Notes under the pieces: model-generated
The model's database searches: none
The model's input: the letters and a program-made list of their open reading frames with translations, nothing else
What the model was told of the DNA's origin: nothing
Assembly (NCBI GenBank): GCA_049416425.1
Contig: JBMSHD010000035.1
Span: forward strand, 1 to 17,896
DNA length: 17,896 nt
Direction of reading: 5' to 3'
From: JBMSHD01 sp049416425
Lineage (GTDB): Bacteria; Pseudomonadota; Gammaproteobacteria; Francisellales; Francisellaceae
Translations under genes and position numbers: made by a program
Part shown: positions 1-7,744 of the stretch, piece by piece
How the letters are laid out: every line of letters starts with the position of its first letter
Position numbering within the stretch: the first letter of the stretch is position 1

Positions 1-52
1 GTCTATGTTAGCAGGATTTCAGCCCCATGTAAACCGTATTATATTACGTTTC

Positions 53-1114
53 CTAGTCATAATGCAGCTGAAAATCAGGAATATAATAACCAACCAGAGA
101 GATGAACTTAGGAATCAAGGCCCTATTTTCAGCTCCCGGCGCTGAGAAATTCATCTCCCATAATAATGAAAGCCTGGCTTGACCACTTAAAATAAGCGTC
201 ATCAGCGATGAGAGTTTCATTGCTTGAGGGAGCCGCATCAAGTTAGCAAGATTCATATCTGTGATGGCAAGCTGAGGATTGTGATAGGATAAGGCTATTA
301 ATTTCCTGTCACCACTTATCACCTCAGCGGAAAATCGACTCTTTATGTAGTCCTCTTCCTGCTGCCAGGTTGTCGATAGATTGAACTCCGACGAAGAAGG
401 CGTATCTAATCCCATGAATGGGCGTAGATTAACGTGTCTTATCGTTGCGTCGATGCTCAGATACCTCAGTTTGATCTTGTGAAGCTGTGATTGCCAATGA
501 TCGATAATAGCAATAATCTGATCGATAAAACCCGGCTGTTGAATATCGATTCCTTGAAATACATCACCCGTTAACACGGTTTGCAATTTTATGTGTCCAC
601 CATCGTTACCGAATATCTCCCAGTTAAGAATTAATCGCCTGGTATCTGCGTTAAATTTTAATTCCAGGTTCATGGAGACCGGAGTAAGATTACGATCAGG
701 CTCCGTAAAAAATAATCCCTGCTCATTAAAATAGTCCAAACCACCGTCTTTAAACCGATGAAACCACTGATTAACAGACAAACCATGCAAGTTATATAAA
801 TACACAGTAAGCCGCCTGAGTTTGTTCTGTTCAAACTCAATATCTTTTACATAGATCTCTCCCACATTGAAATGAAGCTTTGGGTTTGGCTTGTAGACAT
901 GCACCCCTCTTAGGATAAAGCGCCCCCACATGGCATCCCACAAAGAATAATGATAAGAACGATAATATAACGTACTGTTACCATGTTCATTCTGTTCGAT
1001 AAATTGATTCAATCGCTCATGGAAAGCCTGACTGACTCGTATATTGACGCCGACTATAGTACCTGCAACTGCAAGAAAAACCAGCAGTGTAATGAATCGT
1101 AATTTTCTGCCCAT
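53..1114 (-). CDS. Membrane-anchored envelope protein of unknown function
   Basis: I do not recognise this 353-residue protein. A basic start (MGRKLR) is followed by one hydrophobic segment at about residues 7-24, with no lipobox cysteine, so it looks like an uncleaved inner-membrane anchor or a signal peptide with the rest in the periplasm. It contains no cysteine at all, which fits an extracytoplasmic location. The body is soluble and looks beta-rich: alternating hydrophobic and polar residues, many aromatics, and a Tyr/Trp-rich stretch at about residues 50-75. The shape (one anchor, then a long beta-rich domain) loosely recalls the DUF945/YdgA or AsmA-like envelope proteins, but I see no decisive motif. 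It is divergent from topA. Only a weak purine run precedes the ATG. The gene is complete, with its TAG at the left edge of the window. Confident that it is a gene; function unknown. Confidence 0.8.
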   Translation of the reverse strand: MGRKLRFITLLVFLAVAGTIVGVNIRVSQAFHERLNQFIEQNEHGNSTLYYRSYHYSLWDAMWGRFILRGVHVYKPNPKLHFNVGEIYVKDIEFEQNKLRRLTVYLYNLHGLSVNQWFHRFKDGGLDYFNEQGLFFTEPDRNLTPVSMNLELKFNADTRRLILNWEIFGNDGGHIKLQTVLTGDVFQGIDIQQPGFIDQIIAIIDHWQSQLHKIKLRYLSIDATIRHVNLRPFMGLDTPSSSEFNLSTTWQQEEDYIKSRFSAEVISGDRKLIALSYHNPQLAITDMNLANLMRLPQAMKLSSLMTLILSGQARLSLLWEMNFSAPGAENRALIPKFISLVGYYIPDFQLHYD

Positions 1115-1314
1115 GATCTTTTATTATTTTCTGTCCTTTATTAATTTTTAGCACTAAAATCAATTAAATCTGTGCGATTTTTAACCTTTTTTGAGAAAAA
1201 TTTGCTTTGATGATTGATCTTATGTTAAAAATTCGCTAAAACACAAACATTCACCGGAAGTTTATTTGCCAAACAGGTCGATAAACGATAACACAAATTA
1301 AGACTGAACGAACT
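1115..1314. promoter_or_regulatory. Divergent intergenic region with candidate topA promoters
   Basis: This 200-base AT-rich gap separates two divergent genes and must hold both promoters. For topA there are two imperfect sigma70-like candidates: TTGATC (1214-1219), a 17-base spacer, then TAAAAC (1237-1242); or TTGCCA (1266-1271), 17 bases, then TAACAC (1289-1294). Neither is strong, and sequence alone does not choose between them. For the minus-strand gene I see only weak matches, such as TAAAAA preceded by TGC. A-runs and T-runs at about 1176-1204 may bend the DNA. No RNA gene or ORF is apparent. Confidence 0.35.
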
Positions 1315-3624
1315 ATGGCACAGAATCTAGTAATTGTAGAATCACCCGCAAAATCAAAGACCATTGAGAAATATCTGGGCAAAAATTTTAAAGTTGTGGC
1401 CTCCTATGGCCATGTCAGAGACCTGGAACCTAAAGCGGCTTCGGTTGACCCTGAGCATGACTTTCAGATGAAATACCAGCTGATTGACCGTAATAAACGC
1501 CATCTTGATGTCATCAAAAAAGAGGCTAAAACGGCTGATACCATTTACCTGGCGACAGATCCGGATCGCGAAGGTGAAGCCATCTCCTGGCATATCTACG
1601 AATTGCTGAATACATCAGGGCTGCTTAAAGATAAAACCGTTCATCGCATCGCTTTTAATGAGATCACCAAAACGGCCGTCATGGAAGCTGTCGCGCATCC
1701 ACGCGAGCTATCCATGTCGCTGGTCAATGCTCAGCAGGCCAGACGCGCGCTCGATTTTTTAGTCGGCTTTAACCTGTCTCCGTTATTATGGAAAAAAGTG
1801 CGCCGCGGTTTATCGGCCGGACGAGTACAAAGCCCAGCACTTCGAATGATCGTCGAGCGAGAGATCGAGATTGAAGCTTTCAAGACTCAGGAATACTGGA
1901 GCATTCAGGCATCCGTTAACAAAGATTCCCCGTTTTTGGCACGTTTAACTCAGCTCAATGGCGAGAAACTGTCCCAGTTTTCAATTGCCAATCAAAGCGG
2001 TGCCGATGACGCACTGACAATGCTTAAACAAGACTGTCAAGGCAGACTCATCGTCACTCGTGTGGATGAAAAACAAAAGCGTAGAAATCCTCTAGCACCA
2101 TTTATCACCTCAACCCTGCAACAGGATGCCGTCAGAAAACTGGGCTTCAGCACCAAAAAAACCATGATGCTGGCACAACAACTCTATGAAGGAATTGATA
2201 TCGGTGGCAGCGAGGGCAGCACCGGACTCATTACCTATATGCGAACGGATTCAACAAACTTATCAACCGATGCCATCGATGATATTCGCCATTTCATTCA
2301 GCAGGAATATGGTGAAGATTCGCTGCCGGCAAAACCACGAATCTATAAAACGAAAAACCAAAGCGCACAGGAAGCACATGAGGCCATACGACCCACATCG
2401 GCCTTTAAAAAACCAGATGATCTCAAAGTGCATCTTAGCGGCGATCAGTATAAACTTTATAAACTGATCTGGCAGCGTGCCATCGCCTGTCAGATGATTC
2501 ATGCTACTTTAAATACCGTAGCCATCGAACTTTCCGATGAGGCGAACAGGCATTTATTCAAGGCCACAGGATCCACCATCCTTAAACCCGGTTTTCTCTC
2601 CATCTATCAACAGGCGCGTGATGAAGATCAAAAACGTGATGACGGCGAAGGCATCATGCTGCCTCCTGTCAAGCAAGGACAATTTTTATCAATCATCGAC
2701 TTTATCAGCAAACAGCACTTCACCGAGGCTCCACCGCGTTTTTCAGAAGCTTCACTGGTTAAAGCACTGGAAGAATATGGTATCGGGCGACCATCGACCT
2801 ACGCCTCCATCATCTCCACACTGATGCAACGTGAATACGTTGAGATCGACAACAAACGCTTCAAGCCTACCGATGTCGGTCGCATCGTCAATACGTTTTT
2901 AACCGGTTACTTCAAGAAATATGTCGAATACAGCTTCACCGCCAGACTTGAGAATGAACTTGACGAAATTGCCGAAGGAAATATCGAATGGATTCCAGTC
3001 TTGGAAACTTTCTGGAAGCCTTTTATCGAAAATATTGAAAAGATTGATGCCTCGGTACAAAAAAGCGATGTCACTCACGAAGCACTCGATGAAGACTGCC
3101 CTGAATGTGGCCATAAACTATCGATTCGTCTGGGACGTGCCGGTCGTTTCATCGGCTGCACCAACTATCCTGAATGCAAATATACCCGCCCCTTACCAAA
3201 GGATGAAAACGAGAGCGAAGCAGAAAAGACTGCACCACAGGTAGTTGAAGGTCGAAAGTGCCCACAATGCGATTATGATCTTCACATCAAGCAAGGACGT
3301 TATGGTAAATTTATTGGCTGCTCAAACTACCCGAAATGCCGTCATATGGAGCCGCTTGAAAAACCCAAAGATACCGGCATTCTATGCCCGAAATGTAAAA
3401 AACATAATTTTGTCGAGAAAAAATCACGCAAAGGCAAAGTCTTTTACGCCTGCGCCGGTTTCCCTAAATGCAAAAACTCCTTTTGGTATCCACCGGTTGC
3501 CGAGGCCTGTCCCAAATGCCATTCACCGATTCTTCTGCTAAAGACGACTAAAAAAGAAGGACGCCAGAAAGTTTGCCCTGAAGAGAATTGTGATTACGCC
3601 ATTTCTTTGCCTGATGAGGCATAA
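1315..3624 (+). CDS. topA: DNA topoisomerase I (type IA)
   Basis: Type IA topoisomerase that relaxes negative supercoils by cutting one strand and forming a 5'-phosphotyrosine link. The 769 residues begin with a Toprim domain: catalytic Glu9 in VIVESPAKS and the acidic triad D82, D84 and E86 in TDPDREGE. The active-site tyrosine is Y308 in GLITYMRTDSTN. The region around residues 490-500 carries the conserved ASLVKALEEYGIGRPSTYA segment. The C-terminus has four four-cysteine zinc modules at about residues 595-621, 649-675, 691-719 and 732-759, the last with wider spacing between its cysteine pairs. It is shorter than the E. coli enzyme (865) and ends right after the fourth module, without a further C-terminal tail. 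The ATG is preceded by no good Shine-Dalgarno sequence, but the N-terminus matches the family exactly. It stands alone, followed by the rnfB promoter. Confidence 0.98.
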   Translation: MAQNLVIVESPAKSKTIEKYLGKNFKVVASYGHVRDLEPKAASVDPEHDFQMKYQLIDRNKRHLDVIKKEAKTADTIYLATDPDREGEAISWHIYELLNTSGLLKDKTVHRIAFNEITKTAVMEAVAHPRELSMSLVNAQQARRALDFLVGFNLSPLLWKKVRRGLSAGRVQSPALRMIVEREIEIEAFKTQEYWSIQASVNKDSPFLARLTQLNGEKLSQFSIANQSGADDALTMLKQDCQGRLIVTRVDEKQKRRNPLAPFITSTLQQDAVRKLGFSTKKTMMLAQQLYEGIDIGGSEGSTGLITYMRTDSTNLSTDAIDDIRHFIQQEYGEDSLPAKPRIYKTKNQSAQEAHEAIRPTSAFKKPDDLKVHLSGDQYKLYKLIWQRAIACQMIHATLNTVAIELSDEANRHLFKATGSTILKPGFLSIYQQARDEDQKRDDGEGIMLPPVKQGQFLSIIDFISKQHFTEAPPRFSEASLVKALEEYGIGRPSTYASIISTLMQREYVEIDNKRFKPTDVGRIVNTFLTGYFKKYVEYSFTARLENELDEIAEGNIEWIPVLETFWKPFIENIEKIDASVQKSDVTHEALDEDCPECGHKLSIRLGRAGRFIGCTNYPECKYTRPLPKDENESEAEKTAPQVVEGRKCPQCDYDLHIKQGRYGKFIGCSNYPKCRHMEPLEKPKDTGILCPKCKKHNFVEKKSRKGKVFYACAGFPKCKNSFWYPPVAEACPKCHSPILLLKTTKKEGRQKVCPEENCDYAISLPDEA

Positions 3625-3638
3625 AACGATCGTATAAA

Positions 3639-3667
3639 TTGTCCTGTTATCAACTCTGTGCTATGAT
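3639..3667 (+). promoter_or_regulatory. Promoter of the rnfB-nth-DUF1841-MFS operon
   Basis: TTGTCC (3639-3644) and TATGAT (3662-3667) are separated by 17 bases. The -10 box is preceded by TG-N, making an extended -10 (TGTGCTATGAT). Transcription would start near 3674, giving a leader of about 24 bases to the ATG at 3698. This is one of the best sigma70-like matches in the window, and the same 11-base -10 element recurs upstream of lolC/E. Confidence 0.7.
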
Positions 3668-3697
3668 GTCCAACAAATTTTCAATCACTGATTTTAT

Positions 3698-4360
3698 ATG
3701 ATTGTCAGCATCGAAGACATTGATACTATCCTGCCACAGACACAATGCACCAAATGTGGCTATAAAGACTGTTATGATTATGCCAAAGCCATCACCAATG
3801 GTGAGAAACATAACCGCTGCCCACCCGGTGGGCAAGCCGGTGTTGATGCGCTAGGCACATTGCTCCAGCGACCAACATTAAAACTTGATACCACACTAGG
3901 GGAAGAGAAGCCACGTGAGCTGGCTGTTATCGATGAGGATTTATGCATTGGCTGCACCAAGTGTATTGATGCCTGCCCAGTCGATGCTATTGCTGGCGCA
4001 AAAAAGCAAATGCATAGTGTTATCCGTGATGAATGCACAGGCTGTGAGCTTTGCCTGTCTCCCTGCCCCATGGATTGCATTCGCATGGTGGTACTCGATA
4101 ACGACAAACAACCTGCCATGTGGCCGAAATCACAACAACAGGCGCAAAAAGCGTATTTCCGTGAGCGTCACAATGCCAAACTCAAACGCCTGGCTCGGCA
4201 ATCTGAAACTCAGTATGCAAAACATCAAAGCCAGGTCAAAGCCTCTCATCTGTCTATCAATAAGAAAGACTATATTCAACAGGCACTGATGAACTACAGA
4301 ACAAAAAAACAAAATACGGCTTCCGCCATAACATCGCCTGGGGATAAGCCCGATGAATAA
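3698..4360 (+). CDS. rnfB: RnfB-like ferredoxin without membrane anchor
   Basis: A 220-residue iron-sulfur protein of the RnfB family. Residues 1-50 form the 4Fe-4S domain seen in RnfB, with C17, C20, C25 and C41 (last one in RCPPGG). Two bacterial ferredoxin clusters follow: C83/C86/C89/C93 and C113/C116/C119/C123. The tail from about residue 150 is basic, Gln/Lys-rich and probably flexible. In the Rnf/Rsx complex RnfB normally starts with a membrane helix; this protein starts directly at the cluster domain and has no hydrophobic segment, so it should be soluble. No other rnf genes lie in the window. It overlaps nth by 8 bases. In E. coli nth closes the rsx operon, so the link to nth is an old one. 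Whether it feeds an Rnf complex or acts as a free ferredoxin cannot be told here. Only a weak ribosome-binding site precedes the ATG. Confidence 0.88.
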   Translation: MIVSIEDIDTILPQTQCTKCGYKDCYDYAKAITNGEKHNRCPPGGQAGVDALGTLLQRPTLKLDTTLGEEKPRELAVIDEDLCIGCTKCIDACPVDAIAGAKKQMHSVIRDECTGCELCLSPCPMDCIRMVVLDNDKQPAMWPKSQQQAQKAYFRERHNAKLKRLARQSETQYAKHQSQVKASHLSINKKDYIQQALMNYRTKKQNTASAITSPGDKPDE

Positions 4361-4991
4361 ACAGAAACGTCAGGCCATCTTCGAGATATTAAAGCGAAAT
4401 AATCGAGCTCCGACGACAGAGCTGGTTTATCACTCCACATTTGAACTTTTAATCGCGGTCATTCTCTCGGCACAAGCCACCGACAAAGGCGTCAATAAAG
4501 CCACCGCCTTGCTGTTTGAAATTGCCAACACCCCTGAAACATTACTTGCTTTAGGCGAAGAGCACCTGCGTGATTATATTAAATCCATCGGTCTGTATCG
4601 CAGTAAAGCCGCCAATATCATCAAAACCTGTCGGGCACTTATTGAGAACCACAATGGAGAAGTTCCGGCAACACGAGAGGCATTACAGTCCCTTCCCGGT
4701 GTCGGTAGAAAAACAGCCAATGTCATTTTAAATACCGCCTTCAAGCAACCCGTTATCGCCGTTGATACCCATATTTTCCGCCTTGCCAACCGGATTGGCC
4801 TCGCTCCGGGAAAAGATGTCATCGAGGTTGAAGAGAAGCTGATACGCCTGATTCCAAAAACCTATCTTCATGATGCGCATCACTGGCTTATTCTGCATGG
4901 CCGCTATATCTGTACGGCAAAAAAACCAAAATGCGGCATCTGCCCGATTTTCCAATACTGTGACTACAAATCTAAAGAGGATTACCTGTGA
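4353..4991 (+). CDS. nth: Endonuclease III (DNA glycosylase/AP lyase)
   Basis: Bifunctional base-excision repair enzyme that removes oxidised pyrimidines and cleaves the abasic site by beta-elimination. The 212-residue length and numbering match E. coli Nth (211). The helix-hairpin-helix LPGVGRKTAN carries catalytic K120, and the catalytic aspartate is D138 in VDTHIFR. The C-terminal 4Fe-4S cluster is complete: C187, C194, C197 and C203, with the typical C-X6-C-X2-C-X5-C spacing. The start overlaps the end of rnfB by 8 bases, with a GGGGAT-like ribosome-binding site inside rnfB (4340-4345). The stop codon overlaps the GTG start of the next gene, so translation of the three genes is probably coupled. 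Confidence 0.98.
   Translation: MNKQKRQAIFEILKRNNRAPTTELVYHSTFELLIAVILSAQATDKGVNKATALLFEIANTPETLLALGEEHLRDYIKSIGLYRSKAANIIKTCRALIENHNGEVPATREALQSLPGVGRKTANVILNTAFKQPVIAVDTHIFRLANRIGLAPGKDVIEVEEKLIRLIPKTYLHDAHHWLILHGRYICTAKKPKCGICPIFQYCDYKSKEDYL
4974..4981 (+). promoter_or_regulatory. Ribosome-binding site supporting the GTG start of DUF1841
   Basis: AAAGAGGA ends six bases before the GTG at 4988-4990, inside the end of nth. It supports a GTG start that overlaps the nth stop (GTGA arrangement); there is no ATG nearby in this frame. Confidence 0.7.
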
Positions 4992-5416
4992 TATTCGATA
5001 ACCAGAATCGTGCCGCTTTAAGACAGTCCTATTTTGACGTCTGGCACAAGCTTAAGAATCAACGACCACTGACTTCACTTGAAAGCCAGATTGCCGATGT
5101 GTTAAAGCTCCATCCCGAGTATCACATTTTGCTCGAAAATGCCGACCATATCGATAAAGACTACCCGCCGGAGCTCAATCAGACCAATCCTTTCTTACAC
5201 ATGGGGCTGCATTTGGCTGTCCTTGAGCAGATTAACACCGATCGCCCAGCCGGAATTGCCCGAATTTATCAGACAGCGATCTTGCGATCGAATCCCCATC
5301 AGCTACAGCACCAAATGATGGAAGCCCTGGCGGAGATGATCTGGCTCGCTCAAAAAAATAATACCATTCCCAACGAGCAGGATTATCTCGATAATCTACA
5401 ATTAAGACTAACCTGA
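4988..5416 (+). CDS. DUF1841 family protein
   Basis: A small soluble protein of 142 residues with a GTG start. It matches the DUF1841 family by length and by the conserved central segment NPFLHMGLHLAVLEQINTD (about residues 66-84), followed by a segment with Asp/Arg-Pro-Ala-Gly-Ile. The rest reads as helical and charged, without membrane segments or a signal peptide; it starts MIFDNQNRAALRQSYFDVW. The function of the family is unknown. Its position directly after nth, with overlapping stop and start, is to my recollection common in beta- and gammaproteobacteria and suggests co-expression with nth and the ferredoxin. That is context only, not evidence of a repair role. Confidence 0.88.
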   Translation: MIFDNQNRAALRQSYFDVWHKLKNQRPLTSLESQIADVLKLHPEYHILLENADHIDKDYPPELNQTNPFLHMGLHLAVLEQINTDRPAGIARIYQTAILRSNPHQLQHQMMEALAEMIWLAQKNNTIPNEQDYLDNLQLRLT

Positions 5417-5433
5417 CCTATCGCTGTAGAGCC

Positions 5434-6903
5434 ATGCTGCTGAAACCTAAAAAATTACGCCTAAACACCAGACAACCCATCGGTATGTGGAGCATACTTG
5501 CTGCCATGCTTCTGTATTCGCTGAGCCTGACGGCTGTCTTTGTCTCCATCGACAGCTATCTTTTTTTGTTTTCCCCTTACACCGATCAGACGATCAACTA
5601 CAATATTCTAACCAACACCGTTCTCTTCGCGACCTGTGGCATTATCGGCGGTATTATCGCTCATCTTATCGGCCATAAGCGCACGACCATTCTAGGCATA
5701 CTCTACTCAGCAACCGGGCTGTTTCTTTTGATCATGAACAACCTGGCATTTATCGGAATTTCTGTCTATATCGTCGGTGCCGGTCTTACCATTCCCAGTC
5801 TCTATACAAGCCTGAGCTTTCTCTACACACAGGATGATCCGCGCCGTCATGCCGGTTTCACCCTGGTTTTTATGGGTGGTATTCTTGGCAGTTTTCTCGG
5901 TATCACGCTGATTGAAACCCTGTTGCAATTGATCGGCTACAGCCAATTTTATGCGTTGATGGCATTGATTACCGTAATCACCGCACTGGTATATCTGGCC
6001 GCCAACGTCCACCTTAGCAATCGCCAGACGCTGCTTGAAGACAGCTACAGCTCCAACCACAAAATCTCCCCCTACTCCATGTTGATCGTACTGGTACTGA
6101 TCAGTATTTTTATTCGAAGCCTAATCAGCCAACCGAAAATTCTGACGGCCATCGCACTGGTTCTCTGCATTACCAGCCTTGGTGTTTTAGTTCTGTCGAT
6201 CGGCATCATCAAAGAAAAAAACCAAAAGAGACGCTTTATTGCCCTTATCATCTTGATGATTTTCAGCCTGCTGTTTTGGCTGGTTGAGCGCATGTCTGTG
6301 ATTATCTTCATCCAGTATGGCAACCTGCTGACCAACAATCAGTCTCTGTTTAATCTGAATTTTCTACCTTCTAATTTTGTGCTTCAGCTCAATACGCTGC
6401 TGGTGCTGATTATTGGCACGATTTCGGCGATATTGTGGAATAAAAACAAATCCAGACAACACATCAAACGCATCACTCGCCTGATCGCACTATCGCTTCT
6501 GTTATCGGCTTTCTCCTTTTCCTGCCTGTTTGCCACAATATGGTTTGAACTCAATGATTTGCTATTCTACTCAACGCTGCTTCTCATCATTACCGTTGTT
6601 TTTGGCTCCATCGCTCAGGTACTCTTGATTCCGCTTTATTATGCCATTGTCGGCAAGCTTGCCCCACGCCAGTACGAGTCGCTGATCATGGGTTTTTTCT
6701 TCGCCATCGTTGCCGGCACCGGAGTCATCGCGCTTAAATTCAACGATGAAATCATCACTAAAGAATTCAGCCATCATGATATGATCTTTTTTAAATTCAG
6801 CTATTTCGCCATCTGCCTGATTCTGTTTTTAAGTGCATTTTCTCTGTTGATACTGGCAAGATTATGGCAAAAAAGAACGATAAAATCAGGAAAAATATTG
6901 TAA
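5434..6903 (+). CDS. Divergent POT/PTR2-like transporter (MFS, 14 helices)
   Basis: A 489-residue inner-membrane protein with about 14 predicted helices, the number typical of bacterial proton-coupled oligopeptide transporters (12 plus two linker helices). Three places look like POT proteins: a DDPRR then GFTLVFMGGILGSF stretch at about residues 132-152 (PTR2 signature region); FWLVER with E285, the position of the conserved TM7 glutamate; and the LPSNFVLQLN segment after it, which matches the family's NP-xSFQALNP element. A KLAP segment precedes helix 13. It lacks the family's ExxER motif in helix 1; the corresponding region reads MWSILAAMLLYS. Substrate is therefore uncertain: peptide/H+ symport is the family default, but a changed coupling or substrate is possible. 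It starts 17 bases after DUF1841 with a weak ribosome-binding site and is probably the last gene of the rnfB operon. Confidence 0.8.
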   Translation: MLLKPKKLRLNTRQPIGMWSILAAMLLYSLSLTAVFVSIDSYLFLFSPYTDQTINYNILTNTVLFATCGIIGGIIAHLIGHKRTTILGILYSATGLFLLIMNNLAFIGISVYIVGAGLTIPSLYTSLSFLYTQDDPRRHAGFTLVFMGGILGSFLGITLIETLLQLIGYSQFYALMALITVITALVYLAANVHLSNRQTLLEDSYSSNHKISPYSMLIVLVLISIFIRSLISQPKILTAIALVLCITSLGVLVLSIGIIKEKNQKRRFIALIILMIFSLLFWLVERMSVIIFIQYGNLLTNNQSLFNLNFLPSNFVLQLNTLLVLIIGTISAILWNKNKSRQHIKRITRLIALSLLLSAFSFSCLFATIWFELNDLLFYSTLLLIITVVFGSIAQVLLIPLYYAIVGKLAPRQYESLIMGFFFAIVAGTGVIALKFNDEIITKEFSHHDMIFFKFSYFAICLILFLSAFSLLILARLWQKRTIKSGKIL

Positions 6904-6927
6904 TTACACCATAAAATCCAATATACT
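6898..6927 (+). promoter_or_regulatory. Promoter of yccA
   Basis: TTGTAA (6898-6903) and TATACT (6922-6927) are 18 bases apart. The -35 box overlaps the stop codon of the transporter. Transcription would start near 6934, giving a leader of about 34 bases. No hairpin terminator separates it from the upstream gene, so read-through is also possible. Confidence 0.55.
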
Positions 6928-6967
6928 ATAGCAGAGTAAATTTCAATCAAAATAAGGGTGATAATCG

Positions 6968-7663
6968 ATGGCAAACCAGTTTAATTTTCAGAAACCCAAC
7001 TCGAGAGTGATCGAGCAGAGACAAACTTCAATACTGCAAAGCAACAAGGTATTGCGAAATACCTACCTTTTGTTGTCAATGACCTTGCTGTTTAGCGCAT
7101 TGACGGCAGCCTGGTCCATGTCTATGGGTGCGCCGACCGTCAATCCGTTTCTGACACTCATCCTCTACTTTGCCTTGCTGTTTGGTATACAGGCGACTCG
7201 TAACAGCCCTATTGGTCTGGTGTTGACGTTTGCCCTAACCGGCTTCCTTGGTTGGACACTGGGGCCCATTTTGAATTTCTATATTAACAGCTTCAGCAAC
7301 GGCTCGGAGCTGATCATGATGGCACTGGGAGCAACCGGGGTGATTTTTTTGGGCTTGACAGCCATCTCCATCAACCCCAAACGGGACTTCTCACGCATGG
7401 GATCGTTTCTGGCCATTGGCGCCATCATGTCTCTCATTGCCATCGTCGTCAACCTGTTCTTACAGCTGCCCGCGCTGTATCTGGCATTATCCGTGATCAT
7501 TGCGCTGATATCAGGTGGCTTTATCATGTATCAAACCAATATGATCGTCAGAGGCGGGGAAACCAATTATATCCTGGCGACCGTTACCATCTATATCTCC
7601 ATCTTAAACATCTTCTTAACCATTCTGCAGTTTTTAGGCATGTTTGGCGGTAACCGCAACTAA
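6968..7663 (+). CDS. yccA: Bax inhibitor-1/YccA family membrane protein
   Basis: A 231-residue inner-membrane protein with seven predicted helices, of the Bax inhibitor-1 family. It follows E. coli YccA (219 residues) along its length: KVLRNTYLLLSMTL near residues 26-39, a TGFLGWTLGPILN segment, the NLFLQLPALYLALS helix, and the very conserved GGETNYILATV near the C-terminus. E. coli YccA is a substrate and modulator of the membrane protease FtsH; the same role is likely here but inferred. The polar N-terminal 25 residues face the cytoplasm, matching the part FtsH needs for initiation. A good ribosome-binding site (AAGGGTG, 6954-6960) lies seven bases before the ATG. It has promoters on both sides, so it appears to be transcribed on its own. 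Confidence 0.95.
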   Translation: MANQFNFQKPNSRVIEQRQTSILQSNKVLRNTYLLLSMTLLFSALTAAWSMSMGAPTVNPFLTLILYFALLFGIQATRNSPIGLVLTFALTGFLGWTLGPILNFYINSFSNGSELIMMALGATGVIFLGLTAISINPKRDFSRMGSFLAIGAIMSLIAIVVNLFLQLPALYLALSVIIALISGGFIMYQTNMIVRGGETNYILATVTIYISILNIFLTILQFLGMFGGNRN

Positions 7664-7681
7664 AACCAGTCCTGTTCAGTC

Positions 7682-7711
7682 TTGACGCCTGATAAGCCCT
7701 ACCGATACAAT
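7682..7711 (+). promoter_or_regulatory. Promoter of the mscS-gpsA-addA operon
   Basis: TTGACG (7682-7687) and TACAAT (7706-7711) are 18 bases apart, each five of six to consensus. Transcription would start near 7718, giving a leader of about 27 bases. A short inverted repeat (GCCCT at 7696-7700, AGGGC at 7714-7718) spans the -10 box and the start site; it is too short to call an operator. Confidence 0.65.
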
Positions 7712-7744
7712 AAAGGGCATGACGATTCCTAAAGATCATGCACC

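Noticed and set aside
38..43. Perfect TATAAT on the minus strand near the left edge
   Set aside because: No -35 match at 16-18 bases and no extended -10 TG; in AT-rich sequence this is expected by chance, and no downstream gene start is visible in the 37 bases left.
497..535. Repeated TGATCGATAA in the unknown envelope gene
   Set aside because: Two copies spaced about 25 bases apart encode a repetitive Ile/Asp segment within the frame; no wider repeat or symmetry is present.
7696..7718. Inverted repeat GCCCT...AGGGC between yccA and mscS as a terminator
   Set aside because: The stem is only five base pairs with a 13-base loop and no T-run follows; it coincides with the mscS promoter.
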